A stretch of DNA of 64,000 nucleotides, taken from positions 1 through 64,000 of the forward strand of contig JAABRR010000016.1 in the NCBI GenBank assembly GCA_011390785.1, given 5' to 3'. The notes under the pieces are model-generated. The model had not been told where the DNA came from. It saw only the letters and a list, made by a program, of their open reading frames with translations, and did no database searches. How positions within the stretch are numbered: the first letter of the stretch is position 1; each line of letters begins with the position of its first letter. Source of the stretch: Sphingobacteriia bacterium. GTDB lineage: Bacteria > Bacteroidota > Bacteroidia > Bacteroidales > UBA7960. Made by a program: the position numbers and the translations under genes. Below, in pieces: positions 39,095-47,840 of this stretch.

Positions 39095-40516
39095 TCAGGA
39101 AACAAGTTCGGGTTCTTCCAAAAATATCCTGGGATCAGTAATTTCGCCTGTAATTGCAATAGCAGCGGCAGTTATAGGGCTGGCGAGCATGGTTCTGGCA
39201 CCAGGTCCCTGCCGTCCTTCGAAGTTTCTGTTGGACGTTGATACAGCATATTTACCGGTTGGAATTTTGTCTTCATTCATGGCCAGACACGCCGAGCATC
39301 CGGGCTGGCGCATTTCAAAACCGGCATCTTCCAGAATTTTAATGAGACCTTCTTTTTTTGCCTGTGCTTCAACTTGTTTACTACCGGGAACAATCCATGC
39401 TGTAATATTATCAGCTTTCTTTTTTCCTTTGATAAACGCAGAAAATGCTCTCAGGTCTTCAATCCTTCCGTTGGTGCAACTTCCAACAAAAATGTAATCT
39501 ACCTTTTTACCCAGTAATGGCTCTCCGGGTTGATAACCCATATATTCCATCGATTTCAAAAACGATTTATGATCACTGGGATTTAATTCGTCCAATGCAG
39601 GTATCTTTCCGGTAATTCCTACACCCATACCCGGGTTAGTTCCATAGGTAATCATCGGCTCAATATCTTCGGCTTTAAAGTGTAGTTCTCTGTCGAAAAC
39701 AGCATCAGGATCACTGGGTAAACTTCTCCAGTAGGTAAGTTTCTTTTCCCATTCTTCACCTTTGGGAGCCATTTCACGACCTTTAATATAGTTGAAAGTG
39801 GTTTCATCAGGGGCAATTAACCCGCCACGGGCACCCATTTCAATACTCATATTGCAGATCGTCATTCTGGCTTCCATACTTAAGCTTCTGATGGCCGAAC
39901 CCGCAAATTCTACAAAGTAGCCTGTAGCACCTCCGGCAGAAATCTGGGAAATGACGTAAAGTACAATGTCTTTTGAGTTTACTCCTTTGCCCAGTGTTCC
40001 ATCTATATTGATACGCATTTTTTTGGGCCTTGAAAGAATAAGGCACTGACTAGCCAATACCATTTCTACTTCGCTTGTTCCAATACCAAAAGCCACTGTT
40101 CCGAAGGCACCATGGGTTGAAGTATGGCTATCACCACAAACTATGGTCATGCCCGGTTGGGTAATACCCAATTCAGGCCCAATAACGTGCACAATACCAT
40201 TATAGGGGTGATTTAACCCATATAGTTCAATACCATTTTCTTCGCAATTACGGCTAAGGGTATTCACCTGTAACCTGCTCAACTCATCATGAATGGTGAG
40301 ATGCTGGTTTTGAGTAGGTATGTTATGATCGGCAGTAGCAACCGTTTTTTCTGGTCGTGCTACCTTAATACCACGTTTTTTTATTCCTGCAAAAGCCTGC
40401 GGACTTGTAACTTCATGGATAAAATGCCTGTCGATATAAAATACACCCGTAGAATCATCTATAGATTCAACGATGTGTTTATCCCAGATTTTGTCGATGA
40501 TTGTTTTTCCAGCCAA
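39095..40516 (-). CDS. leuC: 3-Isopropylmalate dehydratase, large subunit
   Basis: Aconitase-family subunit of 473 residues with a 4Fe-4S cluster. Blocks seen: [13 protein letters not shown] start, [25 protein letters not shown], the first cluster Cys in [14 protein letters not shown], and the other two in [10 protein letters not shown]. The start codon is TTG at 40516: a stop lies four codons upstream in frame, and the TTG gives the family N-terminus. It is 48 bases after leuA. Confidence 0.96.
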   Translation of the reverse strand: MAGKTIIDKIWDKHIVESIDDSTGVFYIDRHFIHEVTSPQAFAGIKKRGIKVARPEKTVATADHNIPTQNQHLTIHDELSRLQVNTLSRNCEENGIELYGLNHPYNGIVHVIGPELGITQPGMTIVCGDSHTSTHGAFGTVAFGIGTSEVEMVLASQCLILSRPKKMRINIDGTLGKGVNSKDIVLYVISQISAGGATGYFVEFAGSAIRSLSMEARMTICNMSIEMGARGGLIAPDETTFNYIKGREMAPKGEEWEKKLTYWRSLPSDPDAVFDRELHFKAEDIEPMITYGTNPGMGVGITGKIPALDELNPSDHKSFLKSMEYMGYQPGEPLLGKKVDYIFVGSCTNGRIEDLRAFSAFIKGKKKADNITAWIVPGSKQVEAQAKKEGLIKILEDAGFEMRQPGCSACLAMNEDKIPTGKYAVSTSNRNFEGRQGPGARTMLASPITAAAIAITGEITDPRIFLEEPELVS

Positions 40517-40564
40517 TGTATGTAAGATTTAATTGTTTATGTAAAAAATAGATTTAGATGTAGA

Positions 40565-42061
40565 CTAAGCAATTTTGCCCAATGCATCAAGAAACGCTTC
40601 AACTGAAGCTGTGATAATATCAGTATGTGCACTAAATCCATAATATATACTTCCTTTGTGCTCTACCTGTACATGAACTTTACCGAGGTCGTCGCTGCCT
40701 CGTGTAATGGCTTGAATAAGAAATTCTTCGAGTCTTACTCTACGCTTCACCAGGTTTTTAACAGCAGAGAAAGAAGCATCTATGGGACCATTGCCCGATG
40801 CTGTTTCGGTAAAGGTATCACCTTTAAAACTGATCTGAACTGTTGCTGTTGGGATGGTTGATTTACCGCATACAACTTGCAGTGATATCAATTCGATGGG
40901 GCGTTTTCCTTTTACTTTTTCGCTACCGGCCAAGGCTTCCAGATCTTCATCGGAGACATCCTTTTTCATATCGGCCAATGTGAGAAACTTTTCATACAAT
41001 TCGTCAAGTTCTCTTGCCTCAAATGCATAACCGAGAATTTGTAATCTGTGTTTCAGAGCCGCTCTGCCGCTACGGGCAGTCAGAACAATAGAAGATTCTT
41101 TTACACCTACCTCCGCAGGGTCTATTATTTCGTAGTTAAGTCGGTTTTTAAGAACTCCATCCTGGTGTATCCCTGATGAGTGAGCAAATGCATTACGGCC
41201 AACAATGGCTTTATTGGGCTGCACGGGCATACGCATCAATGTAGAAACCAGTTTACTGGATTTCATGATCTGTTGTGAATCAATACCCGTTACGAAGTCA
41301 AGATCCTGATGGCATTTGATAGCCATAACCACCTCCTCAAGTGATGTATTACCGGCTCTTTCGCCAATTCCATTTACCGTAACTTCTACCTGACGGGCAC
41401 CATTGATAACTCCGGATAGGGTATTGGCAGTGGCCATACCTAGATCGTTGTGGCAATGCGTTGAAATGATTGCTTTGTCAATGTTCGGAACATTATTAAC
41501 CAGGTAGGCAATTTTTTCGCCATACTGTCCTGGAAGGCAATAACCTGTAGTATCTGGGATATTGACTACGGTAGCACCAGCTTTGATAACAGCTTCTATA
41601 ACCCTGGCCAGGAATTCATTATCGGCTCTGCCTGCATCTTCAGCATAAAACTCAACATCATCAACAAACGTGCGGGCATATTTGACCGATTCAATGGCCC
41701 GGTTCATAATTTTTTCGTGAGTTGAGAGTAGTTTGTGCTTGATATGATATTCAGACACACCAATTCCAGTATGTATGCGTTTACGTTTGGCAAATTTCAG
41801 GGCATCGGCTGCTACCTCAATATCTTTGTGTACAGCCCTTGTAAGGGCGCAGATAACGGGGTTTTCAACAGCTTTGGAAATTTCTACCACTGAGTTGAAA
41901 TCGCCGGGGCTGGAAATTGGAAACCCTGCTTCGATAATATCAACACCTAATTTTTCCAACTGCCTTGCTACTTCAATCTTTTCAATTGTATTGAGCTGGC
42001 ATCCTGGCACCTGCTCACCGTCGCGAAGAGTAGTGTCAAAAATATAAATTCTTTCTCCCAT
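40565..42061 (-). CDS. leuA: 2-Isopropylmalate synthase
   Basis: Condenses 2-ketoisovalerate with acetyl-CoA, the first step of leucine synthesis. The 498-residue protein has the catalytic [30 protein letters not shown], the metal-binding [14 protein letters not shown], the hinge [18 protein letters not shown], and [15 protein letters not shown]. The C-terminal allosteric domain (about 385-498) is the usual leucine-feedback site. It begins 36 bases after ilvC. Confidence 0.97.
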   Translation of the reverse strand: MGERIYIFDTTLRDGEQVPGCQLNTIEKIEVARQLEKLGVDIIEAGFPISSPGDFNSVVEISKAVENPVICALTRAVHKDIEVAADALKFAKRKRIHTGIGVSEYHIKHKLLSTHEKIMNRAIESVKYARTFVDDVEFYAEDAGRADNEFLARVIEAVIKAGATVVNIPDTTGYCLPGQYGEKIAYLVNNVPNIDKAIISTHCHNDLGMATANTLSGVINGARQVEVTVNGIGERAGNTSLEEVVMAIKCHQDLDFVTGIDSQQIMKSSKLVSTLMRMPVQPNKAIVGRNAFAHSSGIHQDGVLKNRLNYEIIDPAEVGVKESSIVLTARSGRAALKHRLQILGYAFEARELDELYEKFLTLADMKKDVSDEDLEALAGSEKVKGKRPIELISLQVVCGKSTIPTATVQISFKGDTFTETASGNGPIDASFSAVKNLVKRRVRLEEFLIQAITRGSDDLGKVHVQVEHKGSIYYGFSAHTDIITASVEAFLDALGKIA

Positions 42062-42097
42062 GATTAATAAATTTTGGTTTTTGAGAATTGGGTTAAT

Positions 42098-43147
42098 TTA
42101 CTTCTGATTTTCAGGCCTTAGCTGTCTAACTGCTGCACCAGCCTGCCACATTTCTGATTCGCGAAGTTCTTTCAATTCTTCTTCCAGTTTTACGCGATAA
42201 TCTGCCTGGCTGTTTGAATCTATAGAGCGTTGTGATTCGTTTCCTTTTGCAACTTCCTTATAAAGATCAGAAAATACCGGAAGAGTTGCATCACGAAACT
42301 TCTTCCACCAGTCGAGAGCACCTCTTTGGGCAGTTGTAGAACAATTGGCATACATCCAGTCCATACCATTTTCTGCTACCAGCGGCATCAGACTTTGAGT
42401 AAGTTCTTCTACAGTTTCATTAAATGCTTCTGATGGGGAATGGCCGTTAGAGCGGAGCACTTCATACTGTGCGGCAAAAATACCCTGAATAGCTCCCATC
42501 AATGTTCCACGTTCGCCGGTAAGGTCGCTGTAAACTTCTTTTTTAAAGGTTGTTTCAAATAAGTAACCACTACCAACACCTATTCCCAGAGCAACGACTC
42601 TTTCCCATGCTTTTCCTGTTGCATCCTGGAATATAGCATAACTGGAGTTAAGTCCGCGTCCTTCCAGGAACATCCGACGAAGGCTTGTGCCGGAACCTTT
42701 AGGCGCTATTAATATAACGTCTACATCAGCAGGAGGAATAATTCCGGTCTGTTCTTTATAGGTGATTCCAAAACCATGAGAGAAATAAAGAACTTTTCCG
42801 GGTTTAAGGCTATTTTTTACTGTTGGCCAAAGTGCAATCTGACCCGCATCGGAGAGCAAGAACTGAATAACAGTTCCTTTTTCAAGAGCTTCTTCAATAG
42901 GGAAGAGTGTTTCTCCTGGTACCCATCCGTCGGTAACAGCCTTGTCCCATGATTTAGAATTCTGACGTTGACCAACAATTACATTAAAACCGTTGTCTTT
43001 AAGGTTGAGCGCCTGACCGGGGCCTTGCACACCGTAGCCAATAACGGCAATGGTTTCATCCTTCATTACTTCTTGTGCCTTTGACAAGGGAAACTCTTCT
43101 CTTGTAACCACGTTTTCTTCGACTCCGCCGAAATTTATTTTCGCCAT
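42098..43147 (-). CDS. ilvC: Ketol-acid reductoisomerase
   Basis: Isomerises and reduces acetolactate or acetohydroxybutyrate with NAD(P)H. The protein is 349 residues, close to the class I length plus a short extension. The nucleotide motif is VIGYGVQGPGQALNLKDNG, followed by GQRQNSKSWDKA, where charged and Ser residues suggest NADPH preference. Catalytic blocks are FSHGFGITY, APKGSGTSLRRMF, DLTGERGTLMGAI and AYEVLRS-type helices. It lies between ilvN and leuA in the operon. Confidence 0.97.
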   Translation of the reverse strand: MAKINFGGVEENVVTREEFPLSKAQEVMKDETIAVIGYGVQGPGQALNLKDNGFNVIVGQRQNSKSWDKAVTDGWVPGETLFPIEEALEKGTVIQFLLSDAGQIALWPTVKNSLKPGKVLYFSHGFGITYKEQTGIIPPADVDVILIAPKGSGTSLRRMFLEGRGLNSSYAIFQDATGKAWERVVALGIGVGSGYLFETTFKKEVYSDLTGERGTLMGAIQGIFAAQYEVLRSNGHSPSEAFNETVEELTQSLMPLVAENGMDWMYANCSTTAQRGALDWWKKFRDATLPVFSDLYKEVAKGNESQRSIDSNSQADYRVKLEEELKELRESEMWQAGAAVRQLRPENQK

Positions 43148-43196
43148 AATGTTAACTTATTTGTTTGTTGTTATTTGTGAAAATTATATTAAAATA

Positions 43197-43742
43197 TTAA
43201 TTCGCCAGTTTTAAACGATCTTCTTCCAGTTTCTTGAGATAACTATTTAATGGCTCTTTTCTTGATCTGTTTACAGCAATCCTTCCTGAACGTGTAAACT
43301 GAGTTAAACCATAAGGATCAAGCATTTCGTATAGTTCCTGCGTTTCGGTTTTATGACCGGTTTTTTCAATTATTGTATATTCTTCAGTCATCTCCAGTAT
43401 GTGGGCACCATATTTTCGAACAAGCTTCTCAATTTCGTTTCCGCTGAGAAGAGCTTTGGTAGGTACCTTGTAGAGAGCAATTTCCTGATAAATAATCTCA
43501 TCATTGGTGAACCAATAAGCCTTTAGAACATCAATACGCTTTTCTATTTGTTTAACCAGTTTCTCAATTTCATCGTATGTAGAATAGATTACGATGGTAA
43601 ACTTATGTATGCCGTTGATAGCTGATTCAGAAGTTGTTAAACTTTCTATATTGATATGTCTCCGGGTAAAAACTGTTGTAATCTGGTTAAGCAAACCAAC
43701 CCTGTTTTCTGAATATACTGTTATGGTGAATTCTTCTTTCAT
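43197..43742 (-). CDS. ilvN: Acetolactate synthase, small subunit
   Basis: Regulatory ACT-domain subunit of 181 residues. The N-terminal ACT domain reads EFTITVYSENRVGLLNQITTVFTRRHINIESLT, the usual valine-binding fold, with a longer C-terminal domain (from about 85). The ATG at 43742 gives the family start (MKEEFTITVYS). A further upstream in-frame ATG would add 32 residues lying inside the end of ilvB and is rejected. It follows ilvB after 40 bases. Confidence 0.95.
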   Translation of the reverse strand: MKEEFTITVYSENRVGLLNQITTVFTRRHINIESLTTSESAINGIHKFTIVIYSTYDEIEKLVKQIEKRIDVLKAYWFTNDEIIYQEIALYKVPTKALLSGNEIEKLVRKYGAHILEMTEEYTIIEKTGHKTETQELYEMLDPYGLTQFTRSGRIAVNRSRKEPLNSYLKKLEEDRLKLAN

Positions 43743-43782
43743 GATAGTTAAGTTTATATATTTGGGACTGATTTGTTTATTA

Positions 43783-45516
43783 TTACTCCAGACGTATTTC
43801 ATCAACTGCAGCACCGGATGGTACCATCGGAAATACATTCCCTTCTTTTTCTACTACTACTTCAAGCAGGTAAGGGCCATCGGTTTCAAGCATGGTTTTA
43901 ATAGCATCATCAAGATTATCTCTCTCGGTTACTTTGGCGCATGGTATGTAGTAACCCTTGGCTATAGTCTGAAAATCAGGGTTTACCATTTCAGTAGATG
44001 CATAACGATAATCAAAGAATAGTTCCTGCCATTGCCTTACCATTCCAAGGAAGTTGTTGTTAAGCAGAATAATTTTCACACCTACCTTTTCCTGAAAAAT
44101 TGTACCTAATTCCTGAATGGTCATTTGGTAGCCACCATCGCCAACAATAAGACAAACATGGCGATCGGGCATTCCCATTTTTGCACCAATGGCAGCAGGT
44201 AAACCAAACCCCATTGTTCCAAGGCCTCCTGAAGTTACAACGCTTCTTGTTTTCTTAAATTTAAAATATCGGGTGGCAACCATTTGGTGCTGGCCTACAT
44301 CGGTAACCATGATTGCATCGTCATCAGTTGCTTCAGAAACACGCCTAACCACTTCGCCCATAGTGAGTAGCGGAGTCTCCGGGAATAGTTCTTTTTCAAT
44401 TACTCTTTCTGTTTCTATACGCATACAGGCATTAAACTCTTCAATCCACTCCGGATGTTCATTGTTACTAACTTTCTCTGTAAGCAGGGGTAGAGTTTCT
44501 TTAACATTTCCTAAAATCGGCACGTCAGCATGTATTATTTTGTTGATTTCAGCCGGGTCTATCTCCATGTGGATTACTTTGGCTTTGGTAGCATATCGTT
44601 GTACATTGCCCGTTACCCTATCATCGAAACGCATTCCAATACCCAGGATAAGATCGGCTTCATTGGTTTTTATATTTGGGCCGTAATTTCCATGCATACC
44701 CAGCATACCAACATTTAAAGGGTGGTCAGTTGGCATTGCAGATAGGCCCAGGATTGTCCACGCTGCAGGGATGCCTGCTTTTTCAAGAAAAGCAAGAAGC
44801 TCCTGTTCTGCCCCGGCAAGTACTACGCCTTGTCCGATAAGTGCCAAAGGTTTTTTAGATAAGTTAATCAAATGGCTGGCTTCATCAATTTTTGATAGAT
44901 CAGGTATGGGCAAGGGCGTATAGCTTCTTATAGAAGTCATTTTTTGGTAGGTATAATCCAGTTTGCCAAACTGCGCATCCTTAGTAATATCCAATAAAAC
45001 CGGTCCTGGTCGACCGCTGCGGGCAATAAAAAATGCTCTTGACATAGCCCATGGAATTTCTTCCGGCCTGGTGATCTGATAATTCCATTTTGTGATAGGC
45101 TGGGTAATGCCAATTACATCTGTTTCCTGAAAAGCATCTGTTCCCAGCAAGTGAGAGCCAACCTGGCCTGAAATTACAACAATAGGAGTAGAGTCGATCA
45201 TAGCATCAGCAATACCTGTTACGGCATTGGTTGCTGCAGGGCCAGATGTTACCAAAGCAACTCCAACTTTTCCGGTTACTCTGGCAAAGCCTTGTGCCGC
45301 ATGAACGGCTCCTTGCTCGTGCCTGACAAGTACGTGTTTTAGTCGGTCGGTATAGGAATATAGTGCATCATAAACTGGCATTATTGCTCCGCCGGGATAG
45401 CCGAACATTAGTTTTACTCCTTCGTTTAGCAAGGATTCCATAACGGCTTCAGCACCAGTAATGGTTTTTGACTGCACCTGTTTTTTTTCCATAGATTCAT
45501 AGGTTTGAGCTTCCAT
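43783..45516 (-). CDS. ilvB: Acetolactate synthase, large subunit
   Basis: Thiamine-diphosphate enzyme of 577 residues making acetolactate or acetohydroxybutyrate. The active-site Glu is in VLVRHEQGAVHAAQGFAR. FAD/central-domain blocks include GMLGMHGNYGPN and GIGMRFDDRVTGN. The thiamine motif is IVGDGGYQMTIQELGTI with the distal NN in ILLNNNFLGMVRQWQ. A second in-frame ATG eight codons in is possible; ATG 45516 is the first. It is 88 bases after ilvD. Confidence 0.97.
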   Translation of the reverse strand: MEAQTYESMEKKQVQSKTITGAEAVMESLLNEGVKLMFGYPGGAIMPVYDALYSYTDRLKHVLVRHEQGAVHAAQGFARVTGKVGVALVTSGPAATNAVTGIADAMIDSTPIVVISGQVGSHLLGTDAFQETDVIGITQPITKWNYQITRPEEIPWAMSRAFFIARSGRPGPVLLDITKDAQFGKLDYTYQKMTSIRSYTPLPIPDLSKIDEASHLINLSKKPLALIGQGVVLAGAEQELLAFLEKAGIPAAWTILGLSAMPTDHPLNVGMLGMHGNYGPNIKTNEADLILGIGMRFDDRVTGNVQRYATKAKVIHMEIDPAEINKIIHADVPILGNVKETLPLLTEKVSNNEHPEWIEEFNACMRIETERVIEKELFPETPLLTMGEVVRRVSEATDDDAIMVTDVGQHQMVATRYFKFKKTRSVVTSGGLGTMGFGLPAAIGAKMGMPDRHVCLIVGDGGYQMTIQELGTIFQEKVGVKIILLNNNFLGMVRQWQELFFDYRYASTEMVNPDFQTIAKGYYIPCAKVTERDNLDDAIKTMLETDGPYLLEVVVEKEGNVFPMVPSGAAVDEIRLE

Positions 45517-45604
45517 ACTTTTCGGTTTTAGTTAAATATAAATGGGTATGGTAAAATTTAAATTGGAAATTGTAAAGAACGTATTTTGTTTTTATAATTC
45601 TGGT

Positions 45605-47437
45605 TTAATCAGGTAATACTCTTACGGCACCTTCATCTGCTGAGCGAACCAGTGATGCATAAACTTTCAGGGCATTAGAAACTTTTCTTTCTCTTTTGCC
45701 AGGTTTGTAAGCATCTTTGCCTTTTTTTATTTCTTCTTCATGTCTTTTCAGCATTTCTTCATCAGAAACTTTTACGTTAATGCTCCTGGTTGGAATATCT
45801 ATTACTATTGTATCACCGTTTTTAATAAGTGCAATAGCACCACCTGCAGCAGCTTCAGGAGAAACATGGCCTATAGACAAACCTGATGTTCCACCTGAAA
45901 ACCGACCATCAGTTATAAGTGCACATTTTGTTCCCAGACCTCTTGATTTAAGATAGGATGTTGGGTAAAGCATCTCCTGCATTCCTGGTCCACCTTTCGG
46001 TCCTTCATATTTGATAACCACAATGTCATTTTCTTTTATATCGTTTAGCAGGATCGCTTTAACGGCATCATCCTGCGATTCGAAAACCTTGGCTGTGCCT
46101 TCAAAATGCCAGATAGATGAATCAACTCCGGCAGTTTTTACAATACTTCCTTTGGTAGCAATATTTCCATAAAGCACACCTAACCCACCATCATGAGAGT
46201 AAGCATTATTTAAAGAACGTATACACCCTTTTTTTCTGTCATCGTCAAGGGCTTTAAAAATTGATCCCTGTGATCCCATTGTAAGGTTTTTTACACCACC
46301 TGGTGCACTTTTATAAATAATGGATGCTTTATCAATGGCTGTATCTGCAGTAATATCATAATCTTTAAGAGCTTCAGCAAGGGTAGGATAGTCAACTCGT
46401 TTTACTGATGCATCCAACAGACCCGCTTTATTTAACTCGGCCAGAATTCCCAGCACACCACCTGCACGATTTACATTTTCTACATGGTAGTGACTACTTG
46501 GCGCTACCTTGCATAAAACAGGTGTTTTACGAGAAAGTTCATCAATATCTTTCATTGTAAAATTTACCCCCGCTTCATGAGCGATAGCAAGAAGGTGTAA
46601 TACGGTATTGGTTGATCCACCCATGGCAATATCAAGGGTCATGGCATTAAGAAAAGCTTCTCTGCTGGCAATGTTACGGGGTAAAACTGAAACATCCCCG
46701 TCGCGATAGTAGCTGTAGGCCATTTTCACGATCAGGGATGCTGCATCCTGAAATAATCCTAACCTGTTTTGATGGGTTGCTACTACTGTACCATTACCGG
46801 GAAGTGCCAACCCCAATGCTTCATTCAGACAATTCATTGAATTGGCTGTAAACATGCCGGAGCATGAACCGCAGGTAGGACAAGCATTTTCTTCAACTTC
46901 GCTTAATTCCTTATCACTGACAGATTCGTCTGCTGCCAATACCATAGCATCCACCAGGTCGATCATTTTATCTCCCACACGGCCTGCTTCCATCGGTCCA
47001 CCAGATACAAATACAGTTGGTATATTTAGTCTCATGGCTGCCATGAGCATTCCTGGGGTAATTTTATCACAATTGCTGATACAAACCAGTGCATCAGCCT
47101 GATGAGCATTTACCATATATTCAATACTGTCAGCAATCAGATCGCGGGAAGGTAATGAATATAGCATGCCATCGTGCCCCATTGCTATGCCATCATCAAT
47201 TGCAATGGTGTTAAATTCTGCTGCAAAACAACCTTGCTCTTCAATCCATGTTTTAACTTTTTGGCCTATCGGATGAAGATGCGTGTGGCCCGGAACAAAC
47301 TGAGTGAAGGAATTTGCAATGGCTACCAGTGGTTTCCCCATTTGCTCACTTTTCATTCCTGCTGCACGCCACAGGCTTCTGGCGCCTGCATTAAGCCTTC
47401 CATGGGTGGTAGTATTACTCCTTAATGGTATTTGCAT
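45605..47437 (-). CDS. ilvD: Dihydroxy-acid dehydratase
   Basis: Fe-S enzyme of 610 residues in the shared valine/isoleucine pathway. Cysteines that hold the cluster are in [15 protein letters not shown] and [18 protein letters not shown]; other blocks are [15 protein letters not shown] and the C-terminal [10 protein letters not shown]-type [25 protein letters not shown]. It is the first gene of the ilv-leu-thr run. The upstream leader holds an Ile/Leu/Val-rich peptide and an intrinsic terminator, so its transcription is probably attenuated by branched-chain amino acid supply. Confidence 0.97.
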   Translation of the reverse strand: MQIPLRSNTTTHGRLNAGARSLWRAAGMKSEQMGKPLVAIANSFTQFVPGHTHLHPIGQKVKTWIEEQGCFAAEFNTIAIDDGIAMGHDGMLYSLPSRDLIADSIEYMVNAHQADALVCISNCDKITPGMLMAAMRLNIPTVFVSGGPMEAGRVGDKMIDLVDAMVLAADESVSDKELSEVEENACPTCGSCSGMFTANSMNCLNEALGLALPGNGTVVATHQNRLGLFQDAASLIVKMAYSYYRDGDVSVLPRNIASREAFLNAMTLDIAMGGSTNTVLHLLAIAHEAGVNFTMKDIDELSRKTPVLCKVAPSSHYHVENVNRAGGVLGILAELNKAGLLDASVKRVDYPTLAEALKDYDITADTAIDKASIIYKSAPGGVKNLTMGSQGSIFKALDDDRKKGCIRSLNNAYSHDGGLGVLYGNIATKGSIVKTAGVDSSIWHFEGTAKVFESQDDAVKAILLNDIKENDIVVIKYEGPKGGPGMQEMLYPTSYLKSRGLGTKCALITDGRFSGGTSGLSIGHVSPEAAAGGAIALIKNGDTIVIDIPTRSINVKVSDEEMLKRHEEEIKKGKDAYKPGKRERKVSNALKVYASLVRSADEGAVRVLPD

Positions 47438-47458
47438 GTTAGTTATAGTTCTAAAACG

Positions 47459-47494
47459 AAAAAAACCCTCTCACTTTCCGAAGTGAGAGGGCTT
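47459..47494 (-). terminator. Intrinsic terminator (attenuator) before ilvD
   Basis: On the minus strand CCCTCTCACTT (47491-47481), loop CGGA, AAGTGAGAGGG (47476-47466), then T7. The 11-bp perfect stem ends about 20 bases before the ilvD ATG. It would stop transcription before the whole operon unless the leader's antiterminator forms. Confidence 0.92.
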
Positions 47495-47514
47495 TCAAAA
47501 TTTTATCAAATTAT

Positions 47515-47592
47515 TTACACACCATTCTCACTTCTTTTGTGTCCCACTAAAAGAATAATGTAAATATAAATGGTGGTAAATAGATAGTTCAT
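47515..47592 (-). CDS. ilv-leu leader peptide, 25 residues
   Basis: Starts MNYLFTTIYIYIILLV and ends KRSENGV before TAA. Residues 8-16 (IYIYIILLV) hold four Ile, two Leu and one Val, the pattern of a branched-chain leader peptide. The codons for K19 to N23 contain GAAGTGAGA (47534-47526), which pairs over 9 bases with TCTCACTTC of the terminator's left arm. Stalling at the Ile/Leu/Val codons leaves that segment free and favours read-through. Confidence 0.9.
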   Translation of the reverse strand: MNYLFTTIYIYIILLVGHKRSENGV

Positions 47593-47617
47593 AGATACGA
47601 TATGATTTTGTTGTATG

Positions 47618-47646
47618 CAAAATTAGAATAAAATCTAATAAGACAA
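47618..47646 (-). promoter_or_regulatory. ilv-leu operon promoter
   Basis: On the minus strand a -33 TTTG element ends at 47644, then 18 bases, then TAATTTTG (47625-47618). Predicted start near 47611, about 19 bases before the leader peptide ATG. Confidence 0.75.
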
Positions 47647-47840
47647 ACTTTTTTTTGAAAAAGTTTTTAAATGTTTGTTTACGTACAGCTAGTCAAGGTA
47701 TTATAACCCATTTATTTTAGAAAATACCAATTAAAAAGGCATGTTGTTAGGGAAAATTGTTGGATAAAATGGATTATTTTCGTCATTTTTTATAGAAAAA
47801 TCTAATAAATATCATGTTTTACACAAAAACGATCTTATTT

